From assembly GCF_048594095.1 (NCBI RefSeq), contig NC_132812.1, positions 11,176,387-11,240,386 of the forward strand: a stretch of DNA of 64,000 nt, written 5' to 3'. The position numbers and the translations under genes are program-made. Shown piece by piece: positions 34,811-47,200 of this stretch; the stretch's first letter is position 1; each line of letters opens with the position of its first letter. The stretch is from Paramormyrops kingsleyae. Taxonomy: Eukaryota; Chordata; Actinopteri; Osteoglossiformes; Mormyridae. The notes under the pieces are model-generated. The model ran no database searches, was not told the origin of the DNA, and saw only the letters and a program-made list of their open reading frames with translations.

Positions 34811-36475
34811 TTGTCCAAATAACAGCAGATCAATGGATTGCACAGAAGGGCTGGGGGTTTGTGATCACATTGACCTTTGCTGTTTTATTGTTCAATATAG
34901 TTTTATTGTTTTACCTCAGGGAATTACATCCGTTATGTCACATTTCTGTTAGTCACTCCTTTGCCATTCCGTCATTATATCCACTGAAAAGTATAGAGAC
35001 CTGAAGATATAAGCATATAAATGTGCATTACTATAGCGCACACTTCAGGTTTCACTATTGTTGTATCATGTGAAAACACAGAAGACCTGATCTGAAGGCT
35101 TTTATAAGGGGGATGGTGCCCCCCTGTGGTGAATCTTTGACACCCCATTTTCTATAGTACGTCTTCCACCGTTTTTTCTGTATTTCCACAGTCATTAAGT
35201 GCATTGCATTTGTTTTACAACATAAAACCGCTATGTTATAAAACACTATGGTTTTAGGACCTAGTCTATCTAACTTCTTATGAGCTTCAGATCTGGCCCA
35301 GAATTTCTAATCTGCTGTCTGCCGAGCAAGCGATCAAAAATACAGAGAGCAGTGTTTTTCAGTACATTCTATTCAGTAGGTTCTTTAGAAGCTGAATGCC
35401 TCACCGATGCTCCTCAGAGGTATATTTTGGGCAGTGCTGGTTGAAGCCCATGTGGGGGTGCCTGTGTCACCTAATCCAGGGGTTCCCAACCCTGCAGACC
35501 AGTACCAGGTGCTCATTGCTTTTCAGTTTTTCCTGGCATGTTCTGTTCGTATCTCAAAAAATGGAAATTTATGAAATCGCAGAGCGATTCACCAGAAACC
35601 ACCCCCCTTTTTAATTTTTTGAGCTTAATGGGTTGACCAGCTCTGATTTCAGGTATAGCTTTATATCAATAAGCCTGTTTGTTAGTATTTGTGTGCCGAG
35701 CAGGGCTGAGCTGGGACTAGATATCGGCCCAGGAATTTTGTCGGGGGGGGGGGCAACACATTTTGCCAGCCTACAACCCCATTGGCTCACAACCTGTTCA
35801 CTATGCCAGATGGCCAGCCCAGCCCTAGTGCTGTAGCAAGTACCCAGTGGCTGTTTTATAGATACCATGCTAGACTAAATAACTCCTCTAGCGATAATAG
35901 ATACCATGAGATGCTCATCTGCAACGAGAAGCCTATCATCATAACATCATAACAGTCCTTAGGGGAGATGGGAGATTAAGATCACATCACGATTCTTTAA
36001 TCGACTCATCCTACTGTTTGCATTGCAGTTCATGCGTCACATTGTTGCAGCTACAATCATTCCCATAACAATGAGGAGCCGACGTACAGAGCAAGCCCAG
36101 ATTTAAGGGACCATCTGATGTTTTGCATGTCACCAGAAAGGGGTTTCTCTCCATCCCAAGGCCTGCGGTCCGTGATTTTACCGCCTAAGCCTCCAAGGAA
36201 AGGCGGATGAGGTGATCGCCTTCACAATTCCCAGAAATTCCAGCTGTGTCTGACACTGTAACATGCACCAACATCTGTTGTGAATTCACCCCCACTTCCC
36301 TTCATCTGGGTTCCTTTAGAGGGTCCTATTTTTCCTCCCTCGGGGGCTTGGGAACACTTTCATAGCAGAAATAATAATAGACTAAGTGAGTCATCAAAAT
36401 GTTGTGTTTAATTAAGTCAGCAAATATGCTTTCTGAACTGTTTGACTAAGAAGTATAAAAATAGTGTCCATCCCT
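34811..36475 (+). other. Intergenic stretch with repeat copies
   Basis: No gene recognised. At about 35,474-35,495 CCAGGGGTTCCCAACCCTGC resembles a hAT-type terminal repeat. At about 35,700-35,830 a diverged copy of the repeat at 448-590 is present, including its G-run. Confidence 0.45.
35700..35830 (+). repeat. Dispersed repeat, relative of 448-590
   Basis: It shares GCTGGGACTAGAT, a G-run and GCCAGATGGCCAGCCCAGCC with the copy in the AHR intron, in the same order and orientation. Confidence 0.5.
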
Positions 36476-36479
36476 GCAG

Positions 36480-36556
36480 CGAGAACTTCAAAGTGCAGAA
36501 CGACATGAACATCGTAACCAAATGGAAGAGCTGCGATTTTCTGGTGGTGCAGACGG
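36480..36556 (+). CDS. Orphan candidate exon, function unknown
   Basis: Acceptor CATCCCTGCAG and donor ACGG|GTTAGT flank 77 bp with the frame ENFKVQNDMNIVTKWKSCDF then LVVQTG. Entry needs two bases from an earlier exon and exit leaves one. Codon use is GC-richer than the surroundings and the peptide looks like an ordered extracellular or beta-rich segment, but I do not recognise it and no partner exon was found nearby. It could be an exon of a long-intron gene, a relic, or chance. Confidence 0.3.
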
Positions 36557-37950
36557 GTTAGTACTTGTCAAGTGGCCCCTTCTCCGGGTGGAGATGTTCT
36601 CTGGATCAGGATCAGCTCTGGTGTAAATCCAAACATCCTGTGTGACCCCTGAGGTTCCGTTACATGAACCATTCTCAGTGAACGACTCATTCTTTACACA
36701 GCGTTGTGTTCTGGAGTGTTGAAAAATGTGCCACTGGGATTTTCATGAGGAAGGGCAGGCCGGGAATTTCACACAGCAGTCATGGTGCCATATAAAGTAA
36801 ATGCTCAAAGGGGACTTTACTTTCGAGAGATAGACAACAATGGTAAACACTGGGATTGCATGTGAGAAAAATGAATAATTGCACTTGGCTATTTAGGGCA
36901 TCCTGAGTGGATCAGGAATGCAGGGAATTTCAAATGGTTTATTGTTATGAGTGATAGAACATCAGCGCTAATCAAAGCAGAAAAATCTCACATTTCAGCT
37001 GAGGGGGGGGGGGGGGGTGCACACAAACAAAGGCCACATGACCATATCTGCGCATTGGCATCTGGAAAACACATAAACAGACTCTGGCCTGGGTTCCTGT
37101 CAAAACAAACGCAGATCGCAGCGATATACGCAGTCTTGGGAATAAGGGACAGTTGGCACAAATCGACACAAACGATGACAGTCGCCTGATTCTCCCTCCG
37201 GGGGACGATCAGCATTCTTGACCCTCCCACACACAGGAAAGTGTCCATTGACCTCAATTCCCCATTAAACAAAGTAACAGGAAGTCATACTGTGGGAGGA
37301 GAGGGGGTGTGGCCCCGAGGAAGAGTCAGGTGACCAATTTTCCCTTGCTTATTTGTCCCAGCCATTTCTATACTGTGGTTCCTGTTGTTTCGTATCCAAT
37401 AAGCCTGACTGCAGAGCAGACACCAGACCCTAGATGAAGATTCGCATACTGGTCCCAGTCATGTGTTAAGCTCCTTTTCTCCTTTCTCCTCATTCCCATT
37501 GACACAGCAGCCTTTCTTGGTCTTGGTGACTTTCCCCTCATGTTTTGAGGAGCAGTTCACAGTGAAAAGGTGGAAACCTCAGTCTATGCAGAGAAGTGAT
37601 TAATTGTCATTGTTGACACACCACATGGCCTCTGCCAATCACAATCACTTCCCTAACCATTCGGCCACCACTGCCCCAGTTTGGAAACAACTAAAACAAA
37701 TAAATACCAGAATCATTACTTCCCCAAACTCTGTATGTCCATATCATAGTTGCATGTTTATATTTCCATTTAAAATTGAGCATCTTTCCTCATTTTGATT
37801 CTTATCTGTATATCCTCAGTTTTTTTTTTTCTTTTTTTCCCCTATTAATCATATCTGCTCTTATAGCTCTCACAGTACAAACACCCAAAGTTAATCTCCT
37901 CTTTTGAGCTCTCATTTTGTCTTTTGGTGGTGACCCATTTTTACTGTCTT
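36557..37950 (+). other. Intergenic stretch
   Basis: No gene recognised. A G-run lies at about 37,003-37,017. T-rich and C-rich patches occur around 37,820-37,840. Confidence 0.45.
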
Positions 37951-37959
37951 TAGGGAAGC

Positions 37960-38900
37960 CTGCGGGTGAGAGGCCGGACCTGCCCAGGGAGTTCTGAATT
38001 TTCGGCTGCTTTGACTCCCTGTAGTCCCACCTCCCCACTGCTGGTCACTGGTCAGCCTCCCTGTAGGAACTTTCCAACCCTTCTGCAGACTAAACATGTT
38101 TCTCTTGAATTGCAACAACATCACTGTCCAGCAGAGGGGGCTCTTCATCTTTCTGGAAAGCCTGCAGGGGCTCCACCTGATCTGAAATAGGATATCCAGG
38201 AAGTGCAAGCTTCTGAAGGTTCCTGGGCTTCTTCAGGGACCTGTTCTTGCTGAGAACCAGCTGACAGCCCTGCACAGCAGGAACTTCCTGTACTTAGATG
38301 GTCTTCAGAAGCTCAACCTGAGCACCAGGATCATCCAGTCAAACCAGGTAGGAGCCTTCAGAGCATAACAATGTTTTGCCAGCTACAATTGCAGAAGAAC
38401 CAGAGAACGTCTGGGAATGGTGGCGCCATTCCCTGGAGCTCCTCAAACTACGTAGGAACTGTCACCACAATGTCTTCATGTCCTGTAATGGTTTGGCTGT
38501 GCTCGGTCAGGCCCAGAGACTCCGTAACTCTCTTGTCTTTAAGACATTCCTGAAGATCCAAGCCCTGCTTGGAAGCAGCAAAGAATGTACCAAAAGCTGC
38601 ACAGCATATAGAGACTCCTTCCATTCGGCTGCTACAACCTCAGCCTCAGGGAGCTGCCAAAACTTCAGAGATAGCGGATGGTAGAGCTGGAATCAGAACC
38701 AGCTGCGTGGTGGACACAGTGAACTTCCTCATCATTACAGGTGCTGCGGTGTTCACCATGGTATCTGCCATCACGGTGGCTGAGAGGCACAGGAAGAGGG
38801 CCACTGGAGTAAGGAGACTGATACACTCTCTAAAAATTAGTGTTGGGACCCCGGCGACCTCATCAGTTTCACAGATGTGAATAGAAGCTGAGAAGCTGGT
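37960..38900 (+). pseudogene. Decayed leucine-rich-repeat receptor, Toll-like receptor type
   Basis: One frame from about 38,068 reads LNMFLLNCNNITVQQRGLFI then FLESLQGLHLI before a stop. A second frame from about 38,230 reads LAENQLTALHSRNFLYLDGL then QKLNLSTRIIQSNQVGAFRA. Both follow the LxxLxLxxNxLxxLxxxxF pattern of TLR ectodomains. Further on, at about 38,700-38,800, VDTVNFLIITGAAVFTMVSA followed by ITVAERHRKR looks like a membrane span with a basic stop-transfer. The parts are in different frames with stops between, no TIR domain follows, and no start is visible. Toll-like receptors sense microbial ligands; this copy cannot encode a full one. The exact TLR type is unknown, and another LRR receptor is possible. 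Confidence 0.55.
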
Positions 38901-39385
38901 GTAGGTACATATATAAGAGGAAGGAGACTCCAAAATAAGCTCCACCCTCAAGTTTATTTACTTTCAAAATTTAGCATCTACATGTCCAATATTTCGTAAA
39001 CACAACAGCACGGTATAAGTACACACACCTACAACTCTGGGGAGCCACAAATACATTTCCGTCAGGTATTTTATGACTTTGAAAGGTCATTTCTTTACAG
39101 GATCCGCTGTTAAATATGTAGACAGGAAAAGAAGAACCACCTAGTGTCTATCAAATAATACAATAACCTTTCACAGGCTTTTGTAGATGGCTACTGCACT
39201 TTAGGTTTCTGTACACTAAAATAAACACTATATTTAAAATTGCCTGGGTAATTTGTTCCATTCCTCATCAAACAATACCAAGTATTACCAATCACAACAA
39301 CACTGTAATACTTTAATATCTAATTAGGTAATTGCCCATCTTGCACAATATCACATGAACCAAATTTGTCAGAAAGCCGAAGCAG
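38901..39385 (+). other. Intergenic stretch
   Basis: AT-rich sequence with no recognised gene or element. Confidence 0.5.
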
Positions 39386-39592
39386 TGCTCCTCCTAACTG
39401 TGCTCCTCCTAGTTGTGCTCCTCCTAGCTGTGCTCCTCCTAGCTGTGCTCCTTCTAGCAGGGCTCCTCCTAGTTGTGCTCCTCCTAGCAGTGCTCCTCCT
39501 AGCTGGGCTCCTCCTAGCAGTGCTCCTCCTAGCTGTGCTCCTCCTAGCTGGGCTCCTCCTAGCTGGGCTCCTCCTAGCTGTGCTCCTCCTGA
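39386..39592 (+). repeat. 15-bp minisatellite, about 14 copies
   Basis: The unit GTGCTCCTCCTAGCT is repeated with a few substitutions at the last positions (T/A at the end, G for T at the second base). As 15 is divisible by 3, open frames appear on both strands; they give low-complexity peptides (LLLAVLLLA, APPSCAPPS) and are not genes. Confidence 0.92.
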
Positions 39593-40740
39593 CAGAAAGG
39601 GCCAGTGGCATTACATCTCACTTCACTAGTATGAACACATTCCATTCACTGAAACGCTGCTGCTGTTCCTTGCAGAATTAACAACAGAGGGCAGTGTAGG
39701 AAAACATACAACATTATATATACATACAACATCACCAGCTAGTAAGTAGCAGCTGTAAAAAGACACAAACTGGAGTCTGTGGCTATTAGGTGAGATACAT
39801 CCATAAAAGCACACTTATATAAAATGGTGCGTCAAATGATGACTCAGAAACTAAATGTGAGCTGAATTACCTGTTATTCGCAGATGATCTGATAATGATA
39901 CATATTCCAGATTTTATACCAGCCACATTTAATGTGCAATACTTTGAAATGATCATTTTCATTCATTCATTAACCTTTATTTTACCAAAGCATTAAGAAC
40001 AGTTTCTTATTTACAGTGACAGGCTGGTAAGTGCCAGAAAGCGCTTGTAAAACAAAACGAAATAAAATAAATGGATAAATAGATCAATTTAAAATTAATT
40101 AATTAATTATTATTATTAATAATAATAATATATTAATAGAAAATAACCCATAACAGAATAATTAAACAGAGTTGAATAAAATAAATGACATAGGCTAAAC
40201 ATATGCAATGTTACACATTACACTTCACTATATGCTTCAAAATGTACCCAGAACACCAATCACTGACCTCTACTGGCAGGAAACAGAATGGACATCAAAT
40301 CTGTCTTAATTAATTATTTTCTTTCTGACAATTGACCAACTGACAACTTATTATTGAAGTCCAACTTTTCCATCACCATAGGCATCTGAATGAACCAGAT
40401 GTAACTGTGGAAAGAGTTTCAAGCATTCTTTTGTTTGGTCTGCTAAGTGTTCAGCAGAAGAATGGAGCGTGGCAGCAGATCCAGAGGCGATTACAGTCTC
40501 TGGAATGTGCTGGTAGGATGTATAACTCCCTCAAATATCCCAATATAGTGTTCAAAGGGAGGTTTTACAGTGTGTGTTGTGCATCAGTCGAATCCAACTA
40601 GAGAAGTTGTGGTTTCCTGTTCTCAGAGCAGAGTGTGTGTGCAGAGCCGAGCACCGCTTAGGTGCTGATATAAGCTCATGCAACCAGTTTTATTTGCCTT
40701 TTATACATTGGAATGAGCATGGGCGCTGTTTGGTCCGATC
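39593..40740 (+). other. Intergenic stretch with AT-rich microsatellite
   Basis: It contains ATT/AAT and TTAA repeats at about 40,095-40,135. No coding sequence is recognised. Confidence 0.5.
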
Positions 40741-40744
40741 AGTT

Positions 40745-40925
40745 GGGGCTAAAGCCCTGAGTATTTTAGGTCTAGCTCTGAGTATTTTAAGCCTAGCCCA
40801 GAGTATTTTAAGCCTAGCCCAGAGTATTTTAGCCTGGACACCAATCTTCTTTCCTTTAAAAAAAAAGTCTAGCCCCAGACAAACTTGACTCTTTAAAATA
40901 GCTATAAATCCCCCAGGGCATGCCT
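40745..40925 (+). repeat. Dispersed repeat with internal 21-bp tandem
   Basis: Its first part is a 21-bp tandem of about 3.5 copies (GAGTATTTTAAGCCTAGCCC plus A). The remainder (CTAGCCCCAGACAAACTTGA, AAAATAGCTATAAATCCCCC) matches 23,922-24,050 in reverse orientation. Confidence 0.65.
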
Positions 40926-41094
40926 CTGTGACCCCATGCCTTTCTTTCACATACCCCATCCTGCTCTCCTTTTTTAAGGCATCCATCCCTTTATTCTCTG
41001 AAACTACATGCGCTACCCAGGGTTGCAGGGGGTCCAGAACCTAGGGGTTTAAGGCAGGTAACAACCCAGGATGTGTCACCAAACCCATCACATG

Positions 41095-41243
41095 GCAAAC
41101 TCACACACCATGCACTCACACGCCATGCACTCACACACCATGCACTCACACACCATGCACTCACACACCATATACTCACACACCATACACTAACATACCA
41201 TACACTCACACACCATGCACTCACACACCATTCACTCACACAC
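41095..41243 (+). repeat. CA-rich 15-bp minisatellite at the satellite boundary
   Basis: The unit ACTCACACACCATGC is repeated about 10 times with single-base variants, ending in ACTCACACACGGATGAG where it runs directly into the first satellite monomer. Confidence 0.92.
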
Positions 41244-44200
41244 GGATGAGAAATCAAAATTCAGCATGCTTTAGTAGCATATTGCCCACTTTCCAACTAC
41301 CTGTTGATTCACCCTAAGGCCCCAAATTAAGGTTAGCAAACTAAACCTAGGGTTAGGGTTAGAAAAACTATGACATATCCAGACATCAACATGTGTTTTT
41401 ATGACAGTTCTGCTCCCCACACGGATGAGAAAACAAAATTCAGCATGCTGTAGTAGCATATTTCCTACTTTCCAACTACCTGTTGATTTACCTTAAGACC
41501 CCAAATTAGGGTTAGCAAACTAAACGTAGGGTTAGGGTTAGAAAAACTATGGCATATCCAGACATCAACATGTGTTTTTATGACAGTTCTGCTCCCCACA
41601 CGGATGAGAAAACAAAATTCAGCATGCTTTAGTAGCATATTGCCTACTTTCCAACTACCTGTTGATTCACCCTAAGGCCCCAAATTAGGGTTAGCAAACT
41701 AAACCTAGTGTTACGGTTAGAAAAACTATGGCATATCCAGACATCAACATGTGTTTTTATGACAGTTCTGCTCCCCACACGGATGAGAAAACAAAATTCA
41801 GCATGCTTTAGTAGCATATTGCCTACTTTCCAACTACCTGTTGATTCACCCTAAGGCCTAAGATTAGGGTTAGCAAACTAAACCTAGGGTTAGGGTTAGA
41901 AAAACTATGGCATATCCAGACATCAACATGTGTTTTTATGACAGTTCTGCTCCCCACACGGATGAGAAAACAAAATTCAGCATGCTTTAGTAGCATATTG
42001 CCCACTTTCCAACTACCTGTTGATTCACCCTAAGGCCCCAAATTAGGGTTAGCAAACTAAACCTAGGGTTAGGGTTAGAAAAACTATGGCATATCCAGAC
42101 ATCAACATGTGTTTTTATGACAGTTCTGCTCCCCACACGGATGAGAAAACAAAATTCAGCATGCTTTAGTAGCATATTGCCTACTTTCCAACTACCTGTT
42201 GATTCACCCTAAGGCCCCAAATTAGGGTTAGCAAACTAAACCTAGGGTTAGGGTTAGAAAAACTATGGCATATCCAGACATCAACATGTGTTTTTATGAC
42301 AGTTCTGCTCCCCACACGGATGAGAAAACAAAATTCAGCATGCTTTAGTAGCATATTGCCTACTTTCCAACTACCTGTTGATTCACCCTAAGGCCCCAAA
42401 TTAGGGTTAGCAAACTAAACCTAGGGTTAGGGTTAGAAAAACTATGGCATATCCAGACATCAACATGTGTTTTTATGACAGTTCTGCTCCCCACACGGAT
42501 GAGAAAACAAAATTCAGCATGCTTTAGTAGCATATTGCCTACTTTCCAACTACCTGTTGATTCACCCTAAGGCCCCAAATTAGGGTTAGCAAACTAAACC
42601 TAGGGTTAGGGTTAGAAAAACTATGGCATATCCAGACATCAACATGTGTTTTTATGACAGTTCTGCTCCCCACACGGATGAGAAAACAAAATTCAGCATG
42701 CTTTAGTAGCATATTGCCTACTTTGCAACTACCTGTTGATTCACCCTAAGGCCCCAAATTAGGGTTAGCAAACTAAACCTAGGGTTAGGGTTAGAAAAAC
42801 TATGGCATATCCAGACATCAACATGTGTTTTTATGACAGTTCTGCTCCCCACACGGATGAGAAAACAAAATTCAGCATGCTTTAGTAGCATATTGCCTAC
42901 TTTCCAACTACCTGTTGATTCACCCTAAGGCCCCAAATTAGGGTTAGCAAACTAAACCTAGGGTTAGGGTTAGAAAAACTATGGCATATCCAGACATCAA
43001 CATGTGTTTTTATGACAGTTCTGCTCCCCACACGGATGAGAAAACAAAATTCAGCATGCTTTAGTAGCATATTGCCTACTTTCCAACTACCTGTTGATTC
43101 ACCCTAAGGCCCCAAATTAGGGTTAGCAAACTAAACCTAGGGTTAGGGTTAGAAAAACTATGGCATATCCAGACATCAACATGTGTTTTTATGACAGTTC
43201 TGCTCCCCACACGGATGAGAAAACAAAATTCAGCATGCTTTAGTAGCATATTGCATACTTTCCAACTACCTGTTGATTCACCCTAAGGCCCCAAATTAGG
43301 GTTAGCAAACTAAACCTAGGGTTAGGGTTAGAAAAACTATGGCATATCCAGACATCAACATGTGTTTTTATGACAGTTCTGCTCCCCACACGGATGAGAA
43401 AACAAAATTCAGCATGCTTTAGTAGCATATTGCCTACTTTGCAACTACCTGTTGATTCACCCTAAGGCCCCAAATTAGGGTTAGCAAACTAAACCTAGGG
43501 TTAGGGTTAGAAAAACTATGGCATATCCAGACATCAACATGTGTTTTTATGACAGTTCTGCTCCCCACACGGATGAGAAAACAAAATTCAGCATGCTTTA
43601 GTAGCATATTGCCTACTTTGCAACTACCTGTTGATTCACCCTAAGGCCCCAAATTAGGGTTAGCAAACTAAACCTAGGGTTAGAAAAACTATGGCATATC
43701 CAGACATCAACATGTGTTTTTATGACAGTTCTGCTCCCCACACGGATGAGAAAACAAAATTCAGCATGCTTTAGTAGCATATTGCCTACTTTCCAACTAC
43801 CTGTTGATTCACCCTAAGGCCCCAAATTAGGGTTAGCAAACTAAACCTAGGGTTAGGGTTAGAAAAACTATGGCATATCCAGACATCAACATGTGTTTTT
43901 ATGACAGTTCTGCTCCCCACACGGATGAGAAAACAAAATTCAGCATGCTTTAGTAGCATATTGCCTACTTTGCAACTACCTGTTGATTCACCCTAAGGCC
44001 CCAAATTAGGGTTAGCAAACTAAACCTAGGGTTAGGGTTAGAAAAACTATGGCATATCCAGACATCAACATGTGTTTTTATGACAGTTCTGCTCCCCACA
44101 CGGATGAGAAAACAAAATTCAGCATGCTTTAGTAGCATATTGCCTACTTTCCAACTACCTGTTGATTCACCCTAAGGCCCCAAATTAGGGTTAGCAAACT

Positions 44201-47200
44201 AAACCTAGGGTTAGGGTTAGAAAAACTATGGCATATCCAGACATCAACATGTGTTTTTATGACAGTTCTGCTCCCCACACGGATGAGAAAACAAAATTCA
44301 GCATGCTTTAGTAGCATATTGCCTACTTTCCAACTACCTGTTGATTCACCCTAAGGCCCCAAATTAGGGTTAGCAAACTAAACCTAGGGTTAGGGTTAGA
44401 AAAACTATGGCATATCCAGACATCAACATGTGTTTTTATGACAGTTCTGCTCCCCACACGGATGAGAAAACAAAATTCAGCATGCTTTAGTAGCATATTG
44501 CCTACTTTGCAACTACCTGTTGATTCACCCTAAGGCCCCAAATTAGGGTTAGCAAACTAAACCTAGGGTTAGGGTTAGAAAAACTATGGCATATCCAGAC
44601 ATCAACATGTGTTTTTATGACAGTTCTGCTCCCCACACGGATGAGAAAACAAAATTCAGCATGCTTTAGTAGCATATTGCCTACTTTCCAACTACCTGTT
44701 GATTCACCCTAAGGCCCCAAATTAGGGTTAGCAAACTAAACCTAGGGTTAGGGTTAGAAAAACTATGGCATATCCAGACATCAACATGTGTTTTTATGAC
44801 AGTTCTGCTCCCCACACGGATGAGAAAACAAAATTCAGCATGCTTTAGTAGCATATTGCCTACTTTCCAACTACCTGTTGATTCACCCTAAGGCCCCAAA
44901 TTAGGGTTAGCAAACTAAACCTAGGGTTAGGGTTAGAAAAACTATGGCATATCCAGACATCAACATGTGTTTTTATGACAGTTCTGCTCCCCACACGGAT
45001 GAGAAAACAAAATTCAGCATGCTTTAGTAGCATATTGCCTACTTTCCAACTACCTGTTGATTCACCCTAAGGCCCCAAATTAGGGTTAGCAAACTAAACC
45101 TAGGGTTAGGGTTAGAAAAACTATGGCATATCCAGACATCAACATGTGTTTTTATGACAGTTCTGCTCCCCACACGGATGAGAAAACAAAATTCAGCATG
45201 CTTTAGTAGCATATTGCCTACTTTCCAACTACCTGTTGATTCACCCTAAGGCCACAAATTTGGGTTAGCAAACTAAACCTAGGGTTAGGGTTAGAAAAAC
45301 TATGGCATATCCAGACATCAACATGTGTTTTTATGACAGTTCTGCTCCCCACACGGATGAGAAAACAAAATTCAGCATGCTTTAGTAGCATATTGCCTAC
45401 TTTCCAACTACCTGTTGATTCACCCTAAGGCCCCAAATTAGGGTTAGCAAACTAAACCTAGGGTTAGGGTTAGAAAAACTATGGCATATCCAGACATCAA
45501 CATGTGTTTTTATGACAGTTCTGCTCCCCACACGGATGAGAAAACAAAATTCAGCATGCTTTAGTAGCATATTGCCTACTTTCCAACTACCTGTTGATTC
45601 ACCCTAAGGCCCCAAATTAGGGTTAGCAAACTAAACCTAGGGTTAGGGTTAGAAAAACTATGGCATATCCAGACATCAACATGTGTTTTTATGACAGTTC
45701 TGCTCCCCACACGGATGAGAAAACAAAATTCAGCATGCTTTAGTAGCATATTGCCTACTTTCCAACTACCTGTTGATTCACCCTAAGGCCCCAAATTAGG
45801 GTTAGCAAACTAAACCTAGGGTTAGGGTTAGAAAAACTATGGCATATCCAGACATCAACATGTGTTTTTATGACAGTTCTGCTCCCCACACGGATGAGAA
45901 AACAAAATTCAGCATGCTTTAGTAGCATATTGCCTACTTTCCAACTACCTGTTGATTCACCCTAAGGCCCCAAATTAGGGTTAGCAAACTAAACCTAGGG
46001 TTAGGGTTAGAAAAACTATGGCATATCCAGACATCAACATGTGTTTTTATGACAGTTCTGCTCCCCACACGGATGAGAAAACAAAATTCAGCATGCTTTA
46101 GTAGCATATTGCCTACTTTCCAACTACCTGTTGATTCACCCTAAGGCCCCAAATTAGGGTTAGCAAACTAAACCTAGGGTTAGGGTTAGAAAAACTATGG
46201 CATATCCAGACATCAACATGTGTTTTTATGACAGTTCTGCTCCCCACACGGATGAGAAAACAAAATTCAGCATGCTTTAGTAGCATATTGCCTACTTTCC
46301 AACTACCTGTTGATTCACCCTAAGGCCCCAAATTAGGGTTAGCAAACTAAACCTAGGGTTAGGGTTAGAAAAACTATGGCATATCCAGACATCAACATGT
46401 GTTTTTATGACAGTTCTGCTCCCCACACGGATGAGAAAACAAAATTCAGCATGCTTTAGTAGCATATTGCCTACTTTCCAACTACCTGTTGATTCACCCT
46501 AAGGCCCCAAATTAGGGTTAGCAAACTAAACCTAGGGTTAGGGTTAGAAAAACTATGGCATATCCAGACATCAACATGTGTTTTTATGACAGTTCTGCTC
46601 CCCACACGGATGAGAAAACAAAATTCAGCATGCTTTAGTAGCATATTGCCTACTTTCCAACTACCTGTTGATTCACCCTAAGGCCCCAAATTAGGGTTAG
46701 CAAACTAAACCTAGGGTTAGGGTTAGAAAAACTATGGCATATCCAGACATCAACATGTGTTTTTATGACAGTTCTGCTCCCCACACGGATGAGAAAACAA
46801 AATTCAGCATGCTTTAGTAGCATATTGCCTACTTTGCAACTACCTGTTGATTCACCCTAAGGCCCCAAATTAGGGTTAGCAAACTAAACCTAGGGTTAGG
46901 GTTAGAAAAACTATGGCATATCCAGACATCAACATGTGTTTTTATGACAGTTCTGCTCCCCACACGGATGAGAAAACAAAATTCAGCATGCTTTAGTAGC
47001 ATATTGCCTACTTTCCAACTACCTGTTGATTCACCCTAAGGCCCCAAATTAGGGTTAGCAAACTAAACCTAGGGTTAGGGTTAGAAAAACTATGGCATAT
47101 CCAGACATCAACATGTGTTTTTATGACAGTTCTGCTCCCCACACGGATGAGAAAACAAAATTCAGCATGCTTTAGTAGCATATTGCCTACTTTCCAACTA

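Noticed and set aside
39355..39681. 108-codon Leu/Val-rich membrane-like protein
   Set aside because: It is the translation of a 15-bp minisatellite; similar open frames appear in other frames and on the other strand.
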